A stretch of DNA of 64,000 bases. Origin: Zygnema cylindricum (taxonomy: Eukaryota > Streptophyta > Zygnematophyceae > Zygnematales > Zygnemataceae). The stretch is from NCBI GenBank assembly GCA_037447655.1, contig JBBHKE010002081.1, forward strand, positions 94,701-158,700, given 5' to 3'. Within the stretch, counting starts at the first letter, position 1, and the number at the start of each line of letters is the position of its first letter. Positions 12,930 through 23,723 of the stretch are shown here, in pieces. The translations under genes and the position numbers were made by a program. The notes beneath the pieces are model-generated. The model saw only the letters and a list, made by a program, of their open reading frames with translations. It was not told where the DNA came from and searched no databases.

Positions 12930-13799
12930 TACGCCTACTCGGTTGGGGCCTTTGCCTCTCTTATTTCAGCCCCTCTCTCTCTCAAAGTTGCCCTTAAACG
13001 TCTTGATGCCTCCCTTTGGAAAATTGCCGCTGATGCTGAATTCAATGCCTTACTTTCCAAAAAAACATGGAATCTTGTTCCCCTTCCCCCTGGAAGAAAG
13101 GCAATAGGTTCGAAATGGGTCTTCCGTGTAAAACAAAAAGCGGATGGATCCGTGGACAAATACAAAGCTCGCTTGGTGGCTAAAGGCTTTTCCCAAATCA
13201 AAGGTATAGATTTCACTGAAACCTTTGCTCCTGTTGCCCGGTTGACATCTATCCGCACTTTACTTGCTTTAGCTGCTGAACATGATTTCCATGTTCATCA
13301 GATGGATGTTAAAAATGCCTTCTTAAATGGGATCTTGTTCGAGGACATTTACATGCATCAACCTGAAGGCTATGTTTCCCCTGGATCTGAACATCTAGTT
13401 TGCCATCTCATTAAAACAATTTATGGATTAAAACAACCCCCCCGTGTATGGAACCATTCCATAGATGCCATTATGCGGAAAAAAGGATTTACCCGAATTG
13501 ATGCTGATTTTAGCATTTACTCTTGTGGCTCTGGCACCTCATTGATCATTGTTGCCGTCTTTGTTGACGATCTCCTTCTTGTTGGTCCTTCCCTCTCTGG
13601 AATCTCCAATGTCAAATCTCTCCTTCAGACCCATTTTGACATGGCCGATCTAGGTGAGCTCACTTATTATTTGGGCATTCAAGTTTCTCGTAATCGCTCG
13701 ACTCGCACCCTCTCTCTCTCTCAGGAGACCTTTATCCCTGATCTTTTAGAACGCTTTGGCATGGCAGAGTGCTCCTCCCTTTCCACTCCTTTAGATGCC
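12930..13799 (+). pseudogene. Copia reverse transcriptase, first copy, truncated
   Basis: An open frame runs from about 12930 with KWVFRVKQKADG, YKARLVAKGFSQ, QMDVKNAFLNG, YGLKQPPRVW and the catalytic FVDDLLLVG (about 13560). These are standard copia RT motifs. Homology stops abruptly at 13799 within the segment that should lead into RNase H. The next 625 bp are unrelated. Confidence 0.85.
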
Positions 13800-14424
13800 G
13801 GAGGAGAAAAGGAGGAAATGAGAAGATCAAAGAGAGAATGAAAGAGAGATGAGGGAAGAGGGAAGATGGAAAAGGGAAGTTGGAATAACAAGGGGGAAGA
13901 GAGAAGGACAAAGGGAAGACGATTATTTACGCTAGTTCTTGTGCAGAGTTTCTATAAACAGGTTCACTGTGAATCGTTATTAGAGTAAAGAAAATATTTA
14001 AGTATAAAAAGAGAAAAAAAAAATTAGTTATGAACTCTAATTTGTGTGATATAACATTTTTAAAGAGGAATTTTACTCTAATTTATTTAAGTACTCTAAG
14101 TTGGCACGCTAATATCTCTACCGTAAATAAGGTATTCGTACAGAATCTGAAAAAACCTACAGTTTATCGTCACTATGACATTTGCACTACGCAATTTGTT
14201 AAAACGCAGTTACATGATAACGGCGTGTATTAAATCATTATTTGTACCTTTTTACTTATAAAAATACAATTTTGCACGGTCGGAGGTCGTCTGTACTCCA
14301 CACTATTTAAAACAAACCTATATTAGAATATTTTACGCTTATTAAACCTTACCTTAAATAGAATAATGAAAAATTTAGAATCATTTGCACTGTTTAACGT
14401 GATATAGTCGAAATTTAGGGCGAC
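13800..14424. other. 625-bp unidentified insert between two copia halves
   Basis: The first 120 bases are strongly purine-rich on the plus strand (GGAGGAGAAAAGGAGG...). The rest is AT-rich. It lacks obvious terminal inverted repeats and has no coding similarity I can recognise. It separates the truncated first RT copy from a second integrase C-terminus. Confidence 0.6.
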
Positions 14425-16002
14425 CTTTGGTTGTGAAGCGTGGTATAAAGACCTCCTCCAATCGGACAGCAATTTGGGCGCTCGCGCATTTAGTGGCATT
14501 TTCGTTGGGTACGCTCCAAATTCCAAAGCGTACCGCATCTGGAGTCCTTCTCATCATCGTGTCATCACAACCAAAGAAGTAACTTTCAACGAAACGCCAC
14601 TTCTCCAAACCTTGTCTCGTATGCCCTTCCCTTCCTTTCATCCCCCATTATCCGATTTTACTTCCCTCACCCTCTATGACCCTCTTCCCTCAAACCTTCC
14701 CCTTCAATCTCTTCAGCCATTTGAATTCACCTACCTAACACCTTCCCACCCCTCTCCTCTTACTCCTCCCATAGTTTCCCCCTCATCATCTTCAAGTCCC
14801 CCTCCTCCTCCATCTTCTCCTACCCCCCTTGTTTTCATGGCTGCTCCCATCACTCCTGCCAACCACTCAGCTGCCCTTCCTCTTCATCCTGTCACAAAAA
14901 GTTACTTCCTCCTCTCCCCCTCTTTCCCAAGATGATCCTCTTTTTGACAATCTTTCTCCCACAATTTTTTCCCACTCACCTGTTCTTGGGCCTTTTGCTC
15001 TTCTTGAGCCTTCACTTCCTGATCCTGAGCCTTCCCCTCTACCTGAACCCTCTCTTATACCTCGCTGAAACCACCCACGCTCTAGAGTTCCCCCCTCTTG
15101 GTTTATTACTTCCATAGGCCACGCCTCTCTAGCTTACGCTTACTTGGCTGGGGCCTCTGCCTCTCTTATTTCAGCCCCTCTCTCTCTCAAAGCTACCCTC
15201 AAACGTCTTGATGCCTCCCTTTGGAAAATTGCCGCTGATGCTGAATTCATTGCCTTGCTTTCCAACAAAACATGGAATCTTGTTCCCCTTCCCTTTAGAA
15301 GAAAAGCAATCAGTTCGAAATGGGTCTCCGTGTAAAACAAAAAGTGAATGGATCCGTGGACAAATACAAAGCTCGCTTGGTGGAGAAGGGCTTTTCCCAA
15401 ATCGAAGGTATAGATTTCACTAAAATTTTTGCTCCAGTTGCCCGGTTGATATCTATCCGCACTTTACTTGCTTAAGCTGCTGAACATGATTTCCATGTTA
15501 ATCAGATGGATGTTAAAAATGCCTTCTTAAATGGGATCTTGTCCGAGGACATTTACATGCATCGGCCTGAAGGCTATATTTCCCTTGGATCTGAACATCT
15601 TGTTTGCCATCTCATTAAAACCATCTATGGATTAAAACAATCCCCCCGTGTATGGAACCATACCATAGATGCCATTATGCAGAAAAGAAGGATTTACCCG
15701 AATTGATGCCGATTTTAGCATTTACTCTCGTGGATCTGGCACCTCATTGATCCTTGTTGCCATCTTTGTTGACGATCTCCTTCTTGTTGGTCCTTCCCTC
15801 TATGAAATCTCCACTGTCAAATCTTTCCTTCATACCCATTTTGACATGGCTGATTTAGGTGAGCTCACTTATTATTTGGGCATTCAAGTTTCTCGTAATC
15901 GCTCGACTCACACCCTCTCTCTCTCACGAGACCTTTATCTCTCATCTTTTGGAACGCTTTGGCATGGCAGAATGCTCATCCTTTTCCATTCCTTTAGATG
16001 CC
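14425..16002 (+). pseudogene. Second copy of copia INT C-terminus to RT
   Basis: This stretch repeats 12216-13799 almost base for base, starting at CTTTGGTTGTGAAGCGTGGT and ending at TTTAGATGCC. It has its own differences: a lost base near 15330 (KWVSV instead of KWVFRV), a stop at about 15475, and a frameshift near 15690. The catalytic FVDDLLLVG is retained (about 15770). It is in the same orientation as the first copy. Confidence 0.85.
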
Positions 16003-16734
16003 AATGTCCCTCTCCTCCCTTCCACTGACTCTCTTCTCTCCCCCTCCCTCCACGCCACTTACCGCTCGATGGTCGGGGCTTTTATGTACGCCATGCAGGC
16101 CACCCGCCCTGACATTGCCAAAGCTGTCACTAAATTCAGTCAATTCCTTCAACGTCCTTCTCTTGATCATCTTGCTGCAGCCAAACGTGTCTTTCGTTAT
16201 CTACAGGGCACTAAAACTCTTTGTCTCACATATTCTTCCTCTGGCTCCAGTGCTCTTACAGGTTTTGTTGATTCAAATTGGGCAGAAGGTGAGCTTTCCC
16301 GCCGTTCCACCACTAACTCGTGCTTCTTTTTGGGCAATGGTCTTATCTCTTGGTCATGCAGAAAACAACCTACCATGGTATGCTCTAGCACTGAGGCGAA
16401 ATATATGGTCGCTTGTCAGGCCGCCAAGGAAGCTGTTTGGCTTTGGACCCTGCTTTCCAATCTTGGGTTTCCCCCTTCAACCCCAACTCCTATTTTTTCC
16501 GATTCCCAAGGAGCCCTTGCTTTGATCCGCAATCCTGTTCACCACAAGCGGACAAAGCACATCCTCATTCAGTATCATTACTCTCGGGAGCGGGTCGAAG
16601 ATGGCACTCTCCAGTTTCATTGTGTCAAATCCGTCGACCAAGTGGCCGATTATCTCACCAAGGCCCTTCATCGCCCTCACATTGAGCAGCACCGCCTCTT
16701 CTCTGGCCTTCGTCTTCCTTTTCCTCCTGGCTAA
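15859..16734 (+). pseudogene. Copia RT C-terminus and RNase H
   Basis: Contains SMVGAFMYAMQATRPDI, the copia post-RT motif. RNase H active-site positions follow: GFVDSNWAEG, SSTEAKYM and FSDSQGALAL, with the closing HHKRTKHI and VADYLTKAL. The frame is open to a stop at 16732-16734. A G-rich polypurine tract lies immediately before the 3' LTR (about 16777-16787), as needed for plus-strand priming. Confidence 0.85.
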
Positions 16735-16787
16735 ATTTCCTTTGTTTTCATCTCAATCTACTTTCTAGTTTTTCGCTTGAGGGGGGG

Positions 16788-17207
16788 TGTTAAGGGACAT
16801 TTAACGTCATTTTATTTTTTTCTTGTCCGTACTTTTCTTATGTTGGTCGAGTCTTGTTGACCGTCATATCCAGACGTCTCACTTTTGGTTCAGCCGTACT
16901 TCCATACGTCGGTCCAGTCATTTGTACCTTTTCATTACATACGTCGATCTAGTCTTTTTACGTACAAGTCCTTTGACAGTCGATCTAGTCTTTTGTCCTA
17001 CATACATTTGTTTGAATCTAGACTAGGATCCCTTGTTACAGCGCACTGTAGAGCGCTTAGACTCCACAGTTATTAGCATTGTATATTTTGTATATAAGTG
17101 ACTCTTCTCACTTAATGAAATCATTTCAAATACAAATCAATTCCTCTCTCAATGCATTGATCTTTCTCTTGTGTACAATTTCCTGGCTTCCGCCAATCCA
17201 CCTCCAA
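16788..17207 (+). repeat. 3' LTR of the copia element
   Basis: Begins TGTTAAGGGACATTTA directly after the polypurine tract and keeps the TATATAAG motif at 17091-17098. It has one copy of the 51-bp block duplicated in the 5' LTR. Small differences between LTRs show that the insertion is not recent. Confidence 0.85.
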
Positions 17208-17478
17208 TAATGAAAGCGTAAGTAATGGTTGACATAGGATCACTTTGGAAAGTACACCGTAAAATCTGCGCCAAAATCCATATTAACGTTTCAAAGTTTC
17301 GGTTACATGGGAACACGCCCTTAGATCGCTTCTTTGATCAGCAACTGTCCGATCGTCCGAATCTGACGGTGTAAATAATTTTTTTTGGTCCAAATGTTTT
17401 AATTGGTCCAATTTTTGGTCCGAATGTTTTAATTGGTACGAATAGGTCCGAATACAATATGGGTCTTAAGATCATATT

Positions 17479-18094
17479 TGCAGGATTCACACTAGAAACG
17501 GATGGTGAATGAGATGACGAAATGAATGCTCTCGTACCATTCATTTTGCAAAAAAACAAAAATCAGAGGCGCCAAACAACTCGACCACTCGGCTGTCAAC
17601 CTTTTTGGAGCGTAGCGACAGACAAAATACACTTTTTGGAGCGTAGCGGCGGACAAAACATACGGTCAAGTGCGTCAAATTTTGACAAGTGTGGTAAGTC
17701 ATTTTCATTTCCGGAAACCCTTTTCGGAATGCAGATTTCCGATTTAGAAGAAAAATGAAGTCGTATCCCGAATGAATGATCCGTACTATAACTATTTTTT
17801 TTTAAATGCTAACCCATTATCAATTAGCCAATCAAAATCATATAAAATAAAACGTTAAAAAATGTAAACTTAAAACTTCTTTGGAACTTTGACGAAACGT
17901 CCTCCCCCCTTCTTACCGATGGTTTGGTACGGACGGATTTGAGTCATCGTCGCATAATCGTACGGCAACATGAGTCACATCGCGACGTTTTTGTTGACGC
18001 GAGATGACGTTAAGGGCGATTCACGTCCAAACAAATAAAAAGGACATTCATTTCCTCATCTCATTCATCATCCATTTCTACTGTGAATCCTGCA
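17479..18094. mobile_element. Small TIR element F nested in E1
   Basis: The ends are long inverted repeats (TGCAGGATTCACACTAGAAA left; TGCAGGATTCACAGTAGAAA right, opposite strand). ATT occurs on both sides (17476-17478, 18095-18097). The other E copies show CATATTGTATG uninterrupted at this point. The 616-bp interior has a short internal repeat (TTTTTGGAGCGTAGCG twice, about 17608 and 17633) and no protein. The superfamily is uncertain; a 3-bp duplication would suit a Harbinger-like element. Confidence 0.7.
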
Positions 18095-18166
18095 ATTGTA
18101 TGTTTTGCATCCAATAGGCATATTGAATGGGCCTACTTTCACCTACTTTTGAACTATGATTTTTCC

Positions 18167-18733
18167 GGGATCCATGTCGTCCTTTGCTGAGTTTGTTTAA
18201 TTTTTTGTTCGTTTTTGCAGAGTTTGCATACTTTTTGTTGGCAAGACCAGTCAGCCACTTTGTCTTGAATTGTCGCCGTGTCGCAGACTAATCATTCGTC
18301 CTTTGCAGACTTTTTGCTGGCACGATCGGAGGGGGAACATTCAAAACCTCACAAGTGGGAAACCGTTTTTCACATTGTGAATTGTGCCAGAAAGTTTGAC
18401 GTCATGTTTTCATTGGATTTCATGGTTATCGTAACTTTTATGACCGGTTGCTGTACACTTTTGTACGTTCTCTCGACAGGTTAGGACCTGCTGACGTTTG
18501 CGCCTGTAGTAATACCATAATTTTGCATGCGTTATCCATTCCTTTGTACCTTTTGTACTGTTCTGTCGCTCACGTGGCATTTGCTGACGGCAATCTTGTC
18601 GATTGGTCTACGAAATCTGGAGAAGTCCTCAAAATATTCAACGGTGTCGATCTTGTTTGAAAGTCCAGACCGAATTTACTCGTTGAAATTCGTTACAAAA
18701 TAGTACGGTTTTTGTAGAAAGTCAGTACTCTAA
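18167..18733. other. Intergenic, no recognisable gene
   Basis: Between E1 and MITE copy D. Nothing identifiable apart from short repeats of a TTTGCAGACTTTTTG-like motif. Confidence 0.5.
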
Positions 18734-19527
18734 GGGCGTGTTCCCATGTAACCGAAACTTTGAAACGCTACTTTGGATTTTAGCGCAGATTTTACGGTGT
18801 ACTTTTCAAAGTGTGCCTATGTCAATCGTTACTTGCGCCTTCATTACTTCGAATATGTGACAGTTATAGGCGTCGCCAATATTTTGCGAGACGTGTAGAC
18901 GCCAACAAACTACGGACATTTGTACACTACAACGAGCTCTTGGCATGCTGCGGACATTTGTCGACGCCAACGAGCTCCTGACATTTGTAGACGCCCACAC
19001 GTGGACGACATAAGCAATCTCATACATCTACAAATGGGTTGTACAGTATTGTAGTGAAAGTGTCATTGAATGTTCAGCGTGACATTGTAGACGTCGGGCT
19101 TTCTTTCACTACCATGTGCGTTGTTCTAGCGGATCCTGTCCGGCTGCTTATCCGTACAACCAAACTAACAAACGAATTGTTTGCAAACGGACAAACAACT
19201 TTATTTTCGTGCACTCTCCCAACTGCAAAAAAAAAAATTGAAAACGTTTGACGCTTTCAAACCACGTTTTCTATTCGTTAATAAGGTAGTATTTTGATTA
19301 AAATCAGATCGCGGGCATTGATTCTAGAGCAAGTGTGAAGATGAGCTGGAAGTGGGTCGCAATGATAATAACGCCAAATTGCCGTACCTTCCGAGTTCCG
19401 AGATGAAGCAAAATGTACTTGTGTTTTTGCCCATTTTTCGTACGGCGCAATATTTTTTCGTTGGAAGTCCCATTTTCTGTTAAAACGAAGAGAAAAAACC
19501 CTTACTTGAACACATGGGAACACGCCC
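18734..19527 (-). mobile_element. Tourist/Harbinger-like MITE, copy D
   Basis: Perfect 16-bp inverted ends GGGCGTGTTCCCATGT are flanked by TAA (18731-18733 and 19528-19530). Length is 794 bp, opposite in orientation to copy C. It is the only uninterrupted copy apart from B and gives the empty-site reference for the copia insertion in copy C. No transposase coding. Confidence 0.9.
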
Positions 19528-19530
19528 TAA

Positions 19531-20122
19531 CTCCTACGACAAATTGTGACTCTCCTATTGGTCCTCGTGTTCAAAAACGACAGGCCCTTGGCAACCAATC
19601 GGCAAAGCACCGGGTCGCCCGCGACTATTATTAAATTGAACATTTTAAGAACAGGAAGGTCCTAACGAAGCCGAGTCCTTAAGATGTCCGGAATGCACGG
19701 GATTCGAATTTCACGATGTCAATATCGATATGCATTGCTCAATCGATGCTTTATATCGCTTTCTAAAATACAGTACAGTATCGAGATCCTTGAGAAAGTA
19801 CATATTGAATATCGGCAAGCATTCTATAGCGGGTACTTAAGCATTGACGCTTGTAACAGTACAGTACATTACAGATAGTACAGTGTGTACTGTACGGATC
19901 GACGCATCATGGAATTGCAGCCATTAGCAAATGCGGCGGTTTTTCAGTTAGGTTTCCCTGTTTTAGGGTTGTCACTTTCTAGGGTTTGTTAAGTTATGGT
20001 TGACACCATGTAGTGGTATTGCTGCCATCATCCTCCTCCTCCTTACCGTGGGATGCCAGTTTCTGCTATAGCCTTGACTGGCTGACTCAGCAGCTTCAGT
20101 CCAGCGGACACGTGCAGCCATC
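19531..20122. other. Intergenic, possible upstream region of the MRS2-like exon
   Basis: Contains CCAAT-type motifs near 19560-19600, a segment rich in CAGTAC/GTACTG repeats (19770-19900), and a CACGTG G-box at 20109-20114 just before the candidate start codon. No coding similarity. Confidence 0.35.
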
Positions 20123-20329
20123 ATGAAGCAAGGATGGAGAGCCATAGCCATGGCAGGCGGACCATTTAAGCTGAAAGCCGAGGCATCAGGAGCCATGGTT
20201 GCGAGTGAAGGTCAGGAGGATAAGGAGAGAATGGCAGCCGCAGGCACGACTGAGAGGGCTCTGGGAGTGAGGAAGAAGGGAATGGGAGCTCGACTGTGGC
20301 TCAGAATTGACGAAGAAGGGAAGACAGAG
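20123..20329 (+). pseudogene. Probable orphan first exon of an MRS2/CorA-type Mg2+ transporter
   Basis: The frame from ATG 20123 (or 20150, MAGGPFK) ends in VRKKGMGARLWLRIDEEGKT. This resembles the conserved start of plant MRS2/MGT magnesium transporters (an RKKG..xRLWLRxDxxG pattern before the first regulatory helices). A GT splice donor follows at 20330 (GAG|GTGAGAA). I could not find the expected second exon (EVDK and PARDLRILD motifs) or the membrane GMN motif in the next kilobases. It is therefore either a gene with a very long first intron whose rest was lost, or a captured fragment. The similarity is short, so the call is tentative. Confidence 0.4.
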
Positions 20330-20344
20330 GTGAGAATTTTACTT

Positions 20345-21750
20345 AGCCGGAAAAGGAAATAAATTCATTTTTACAAGACTTAGATTTGTGTAAATTCTAA
20401 ATATATTTTAAGAATCTTGCAAAATTTTCTCGGCTAGATTATGTGTGTGCAGTGCAGGAACATTAAACTGTGCCAGTCTAGCTGTCCTCTGGACCTATAC
20501 AATTCGACAGAATTCATTATTTTCCGAATTCGAGAGATAAACGGATGGTTCTCTTTTTTGTTTGGGCCAATAGAATTGAAACCAGCTTTGTTAAAACACT
20601 CCTTGAAAATGAATGTTTGATTTAAATTCTAATTGGTGCTTCTCTGCTTTAGGCATTTGCATTCATGTCCACATTGTCTCTTATTCCACAACAAGCCTAT
20701 ACGGACTATGCTGAATCTCCGAATGTTGACTGAGATTTGTACCTTTTATTCACTAAGACACAAAGCCATTGATGCTTTAAAGTGGCTGGGATTTTAGCCG
20801 ATCTTCTTGCACTCAAATAGCACAACACGGTTTAACAGACATCATTTTGCATGTTTTTGATCGCGCTGTTTTCCTTGAGTATTCTTCTACCTTTGTAATG
20901 CCTGTTGTGACGTCTTGGGAATTTATCCAGATCGTGAGTCTGAACCTTTTTTTCTTGGAGTTAAAAATTCCATCAAAAATAAACTTAAACATCAATTCTA
21001 CTGTTCCGATTTGTCAGTCATCAAACGTGCGTTCATCTAAGCCACACAAGTAGCTTTCGTAAAATTTCATAAATCGGAAAGAAAAATATCTTGAGAAGCC
21101 TAAAATTTTTAGAACTCTCTTAGATACCTCATTTTCTTTTCTCCCATCTCAGACATTTTTTTTGACATCTGCCCCGGGAAGCTTCGTTGTGCCGAAACTC
21201 AAACAAGTAAAATGTTTAGCTGTCTGCCCAATATTCTGGGCAGCAACAGCTAGCCGACAACAAAACAGATATCCGGTGTCGGTATCAAGTTGCATTCATG
21301 GAAGTGCTCTCCGCGGTGCGCCGCGTGCTACAACAAGATCTGAAACCGCAACCGAGCACATCAAATATATATATACGTGTACAGCTTCGTCGAAAACTTA
21401 CCAAATCATTAAGTGAAAGGAGTTCGTTAGGACGCACTCAAGATATTTGTCACACTGTCATCTTTACGTACACACTCTCTCTCTCCTTCACTTCCCTACT
21501 CCCACGGACCTTCCATATTTTCCCACTCTCTCATCTCTGCCTTCTTCCCTTTTCTGTCTACTTTCTCTTATAATTATTTTGCGCCAACTTCTTTCTAGGT
21601 TCCCTAACTTTTATTCCATTACCTCTCCCTTTCATTTTTTTCCCTCTTTCAATTTTTTTCTCTTGTCAACACTTTACAACATTTTGCCACTCATTTCTAC
21701 TCTTCCACTCCCTCTCCCTCTCCCTTTCCCTCTTCCTCTCGGTCCCCCTC
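20345..21750. other. Intergenic and P450 5' region
   Basis: No protein similarity from 20345 to 21300. A TATA-like AAATATATATATACGTG lies at 21363-21379. From about 21470 to 21755 the plus strand is almost pure pyrimidine (CTCTCTCC/TTCCC), a style common in plant 5' leaders, and it leads directly to the P450 start codon. Confidence 0.45.
21364..21376 (+). promoter_or_regulatory. Candidate TATA box of the P450 gene
   Basis: AATATATATATAC is the only strong TATA-type motif in the 400 bases before the start codon. It is followed by a pyrimidine-rich leader. The position is plausible but no transcript evidence is available. Confidence 0.3.
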
Positions 21751-21755
21751 TCTCT

Positions 21756-23723
21756 ATGGACTCTCAGGTGGATAAATTCTTCTCCTTCCTTGAACCCTCT
21801 CTCTTGCCTTTCCCATGGTTCGTCCTCCCTCTCCTCATCTTCGTCCTTTCCACCCCTCTCCTCCTCCAACTCCTGCCGTCTTCCACCTCCAAAGGCTCCT
21901 CTCTCTCCCTCCCTCCCGGCCCTTTCCCATGGCCCATTGTCGGCAACATTCCCCAAATCGCGTCTGATCCTCTTCCGTTCCGCGCACTTGCCAGGCTGGC
22001 AGAATTGTACGGACCCATCGTGTCACTTAGAATTGGTAGCGCGCCATTTGTCGTCGTTTCTTCGGCAGAAGCTGCTCGAGAAGTTTTGAAGGAATCGGAC
22101 GCGGCTTGTTCTGGAAGACCCTTGCCTATGTCAGCGAAAATTATTGAACATGACGGTGAGTGCAAAAATGGTTTGATTCTGTTGACATTATGGGATTTTT
22201 TTATTTTATTAGAAACAGGAATGTTTAATATCACGTGAAATTTTTTGATCCTCGTTTTAAGAAGTATTTTGGGCTCTAGCTTTGGTGGTCCTGAGATAAA
22301 AATACTGGAAATTTTGAAATCCGCGATTTTTTTATGTCAAATACCTTGTTTAATGTAAAAGAATTGAAAATCGTGTGTCAAGGAATAAATCCAAGTCTAG
22401 AGAATGCCAGGTGCCACTTCTTCTCCCTCTCCCTCGCCCTCTCTCACCCACTCACAATGCCTTACTCCCGCATTCCCTCACTATCTGTCTCCAGGAAGGA
22501 ATATTGGGTTCGCGCCTCCCGGTCCCCACCTCAAGCTTGTCCGAAAGCTCTGCGCTATGAATCTGTTTACCCGAAAACGGCTCGACGCATGGAAACCTGT
22601 TCGAGTCGAGGAAATGGTCGCTATGTGTGACGCTGTAGCACAAGAAGCCAAATTTCGTGATGGTCGTGTGACACTCCGACACCACCTAACTCGCGCTACT
22701 CTAAACAACATTCTGAGAATGTCTTTCGGAAGACGATTCGAATTTAGTGTCCCTGGTCGAGCTAATCTGGAGGCCGATAAGTTTGCTGCCGTTACAGATG
22801 AGGTTTTTGATTTATTGGGAGCTTTTAATTTGGCGGATTATATTCCAATTTTACGCCCATTTGATCCCTTGAAAGTGAAATCTCGGAGCGAAAATGCGAA
22901 TAAATTTTTGGTGAAGTGGCTCGGAGATGAGATCGAATCTCACCGGAGAAAATTGTCTGAACAGGGAATTGTTTCCGAGGATAACAGGAAACTTCCTCAA
23001 GATTTTTGTGACGCTCTTTTATTGGCGGACAATGAAGAAAAACTGGGAGAAATCGAAATGATCGGCGTTTTACAGGATATGATTATGGCCGGAACCGATA
23101 CAAGTGCCGGAACAGTTGAATGGGCGATGATTGAACTTCTTTCGAATCCGGAAATTATGTCTAAATTGAGAGAGGAAGTAGGAACTGTTTTTGGTAAATT
23201 CGGGGAGAAACAAGAAGAAAATGGTCTTGTTTCTGATGAGGAAGTGAAAGATTTAGAGAGTCAACTTCTCGAGCTTCCCTATTTGAAAGCCGTCGTGAAG
23301 GAAACTCTTCGTCATCGAACCGTCGGTCCTTTACTCATACCCCATTTAGCCGTTGAAAATGTTGTTCTCGGGAACGGGAAATATCATGTGCCACGTGGCA
23401 CAACGATTCAGGTCAATCAGTGGGCAATACACCATGATCCTGCCTTGTGGCCGGATCCCCATGTATTTAAACCGGAGCGATTTCTTGAGAAAGATCTCGA
23501 AATTCGGGGAATTGATTTTAGTTTTATTCCTTTCGGATCCGGTAGGAGAATGTGTCCGGCGTATAACTTGGGGTATCCGATGGTGGTTCTGGAACTTGCC
23601 CATTTGGTTTACAAGTTTGAGTGGAGTTTGGAGGGGGAAAAGCTTCCTGATGCGTCATCAAAGTTTGGGCTCACTGTGTGGCCAGCCACACCGCTGGAAG
23701 CCATAGCCAAACCTCGTGAGTAG
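21756..23723 (+). CDS. Cytochrome P450 (A-type, CYP71 clan), two exons
   Basis: CDS is join(21756-22155, 22495-23723), 542 residues, a normal length for plant P450s. The 339-bp intron is phase 1, with GTGAGT at the donor and TCTCCAG at the acceptor. Residues 1-40 form a hydrophobic membrane anchor, followed by the proline hinge LPPGPFPWPIVGN. Further motifs are GRNIGFAPPGPHLKLVRKLC (C helix), AGTDTSAGTVEW (I helix, oxygen activation), KETLR (ExxR), FKPERF, and the haem loop FIPFGSGRRMCPA with the cysteine ligand. It should be an ER-anchored monooxygenase using a P450 reductase. The residues after ExxR (HRTVGPLLIPH) lack the usual HPP. The clan assignment follows the hinge and haem loop; family and substrate cannot be read from the sequence. 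All motifs are intact, so the gene is probably functional. Confidence 0.93.

Larger units (their letters stand above)
9498..17207 (+). mobile_element. Ty1/copia LTR retrotransposon with internal duplication
   Basis: Two LTRs (9498-9989 and 16788-17207) in direct orientation bracket gag, protease, integrase, RT and RNase H remnants in copia order. TAATGAA occurs on both sides of the insertion (9491-9497 and 17208-17214). The exact duplication length depends on where the LTR edge is placed. Copy D of the MITE shows the uninterrupted target. Several stops and frameshifts make it non-autonomous today. It carries a 1.58-kb internal duplication, described separately. Confidence 0.9.
8651..17320 (+). 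mobile_element. Tourist/Harbinger-like MITE, copy C, split by a copia element
   Basis: Both ends read GGGCGTGTTCCCATGT inward and are flanked by TTA (8648-8650 and 17321-17323). The element sits inside E1; the other E copies show the uninterrupted target. It is itself interrupted at 9497/17208 by a complete copia element. Without the insertion it is about 0.95 kb, like copies A, B and D. Confidence 0.85.
8561..18158 (-). mobile_element. hAT-like non-autonomous element E1, outermost shell of a nested set
   Basis: Ends are CATAGTTCAAAGGTAGG on the left and its inverted partner (CCTACTTTTGAACTATG) on the right. The identical 8-bp sequence ATTTTTCC lies immediately outside both ends (8553-8560 and 18159-18166). 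An 8-bp duplication with CA...TG ends indicates the hAT superfamily. After removing nested insertions only about 306 bp of E1 remain. Its sequence matches copies at 51326-51787 and 53527-53983 in the opposite orientation. Confidence 0.8.

Noticed and set aside
21666-21956. Glu/Arg-rich minus-strand frames opposite the P450 leader
   Set aside because: Antisense reading of the CT-rich leader and exon 1; no codon structure of its own.
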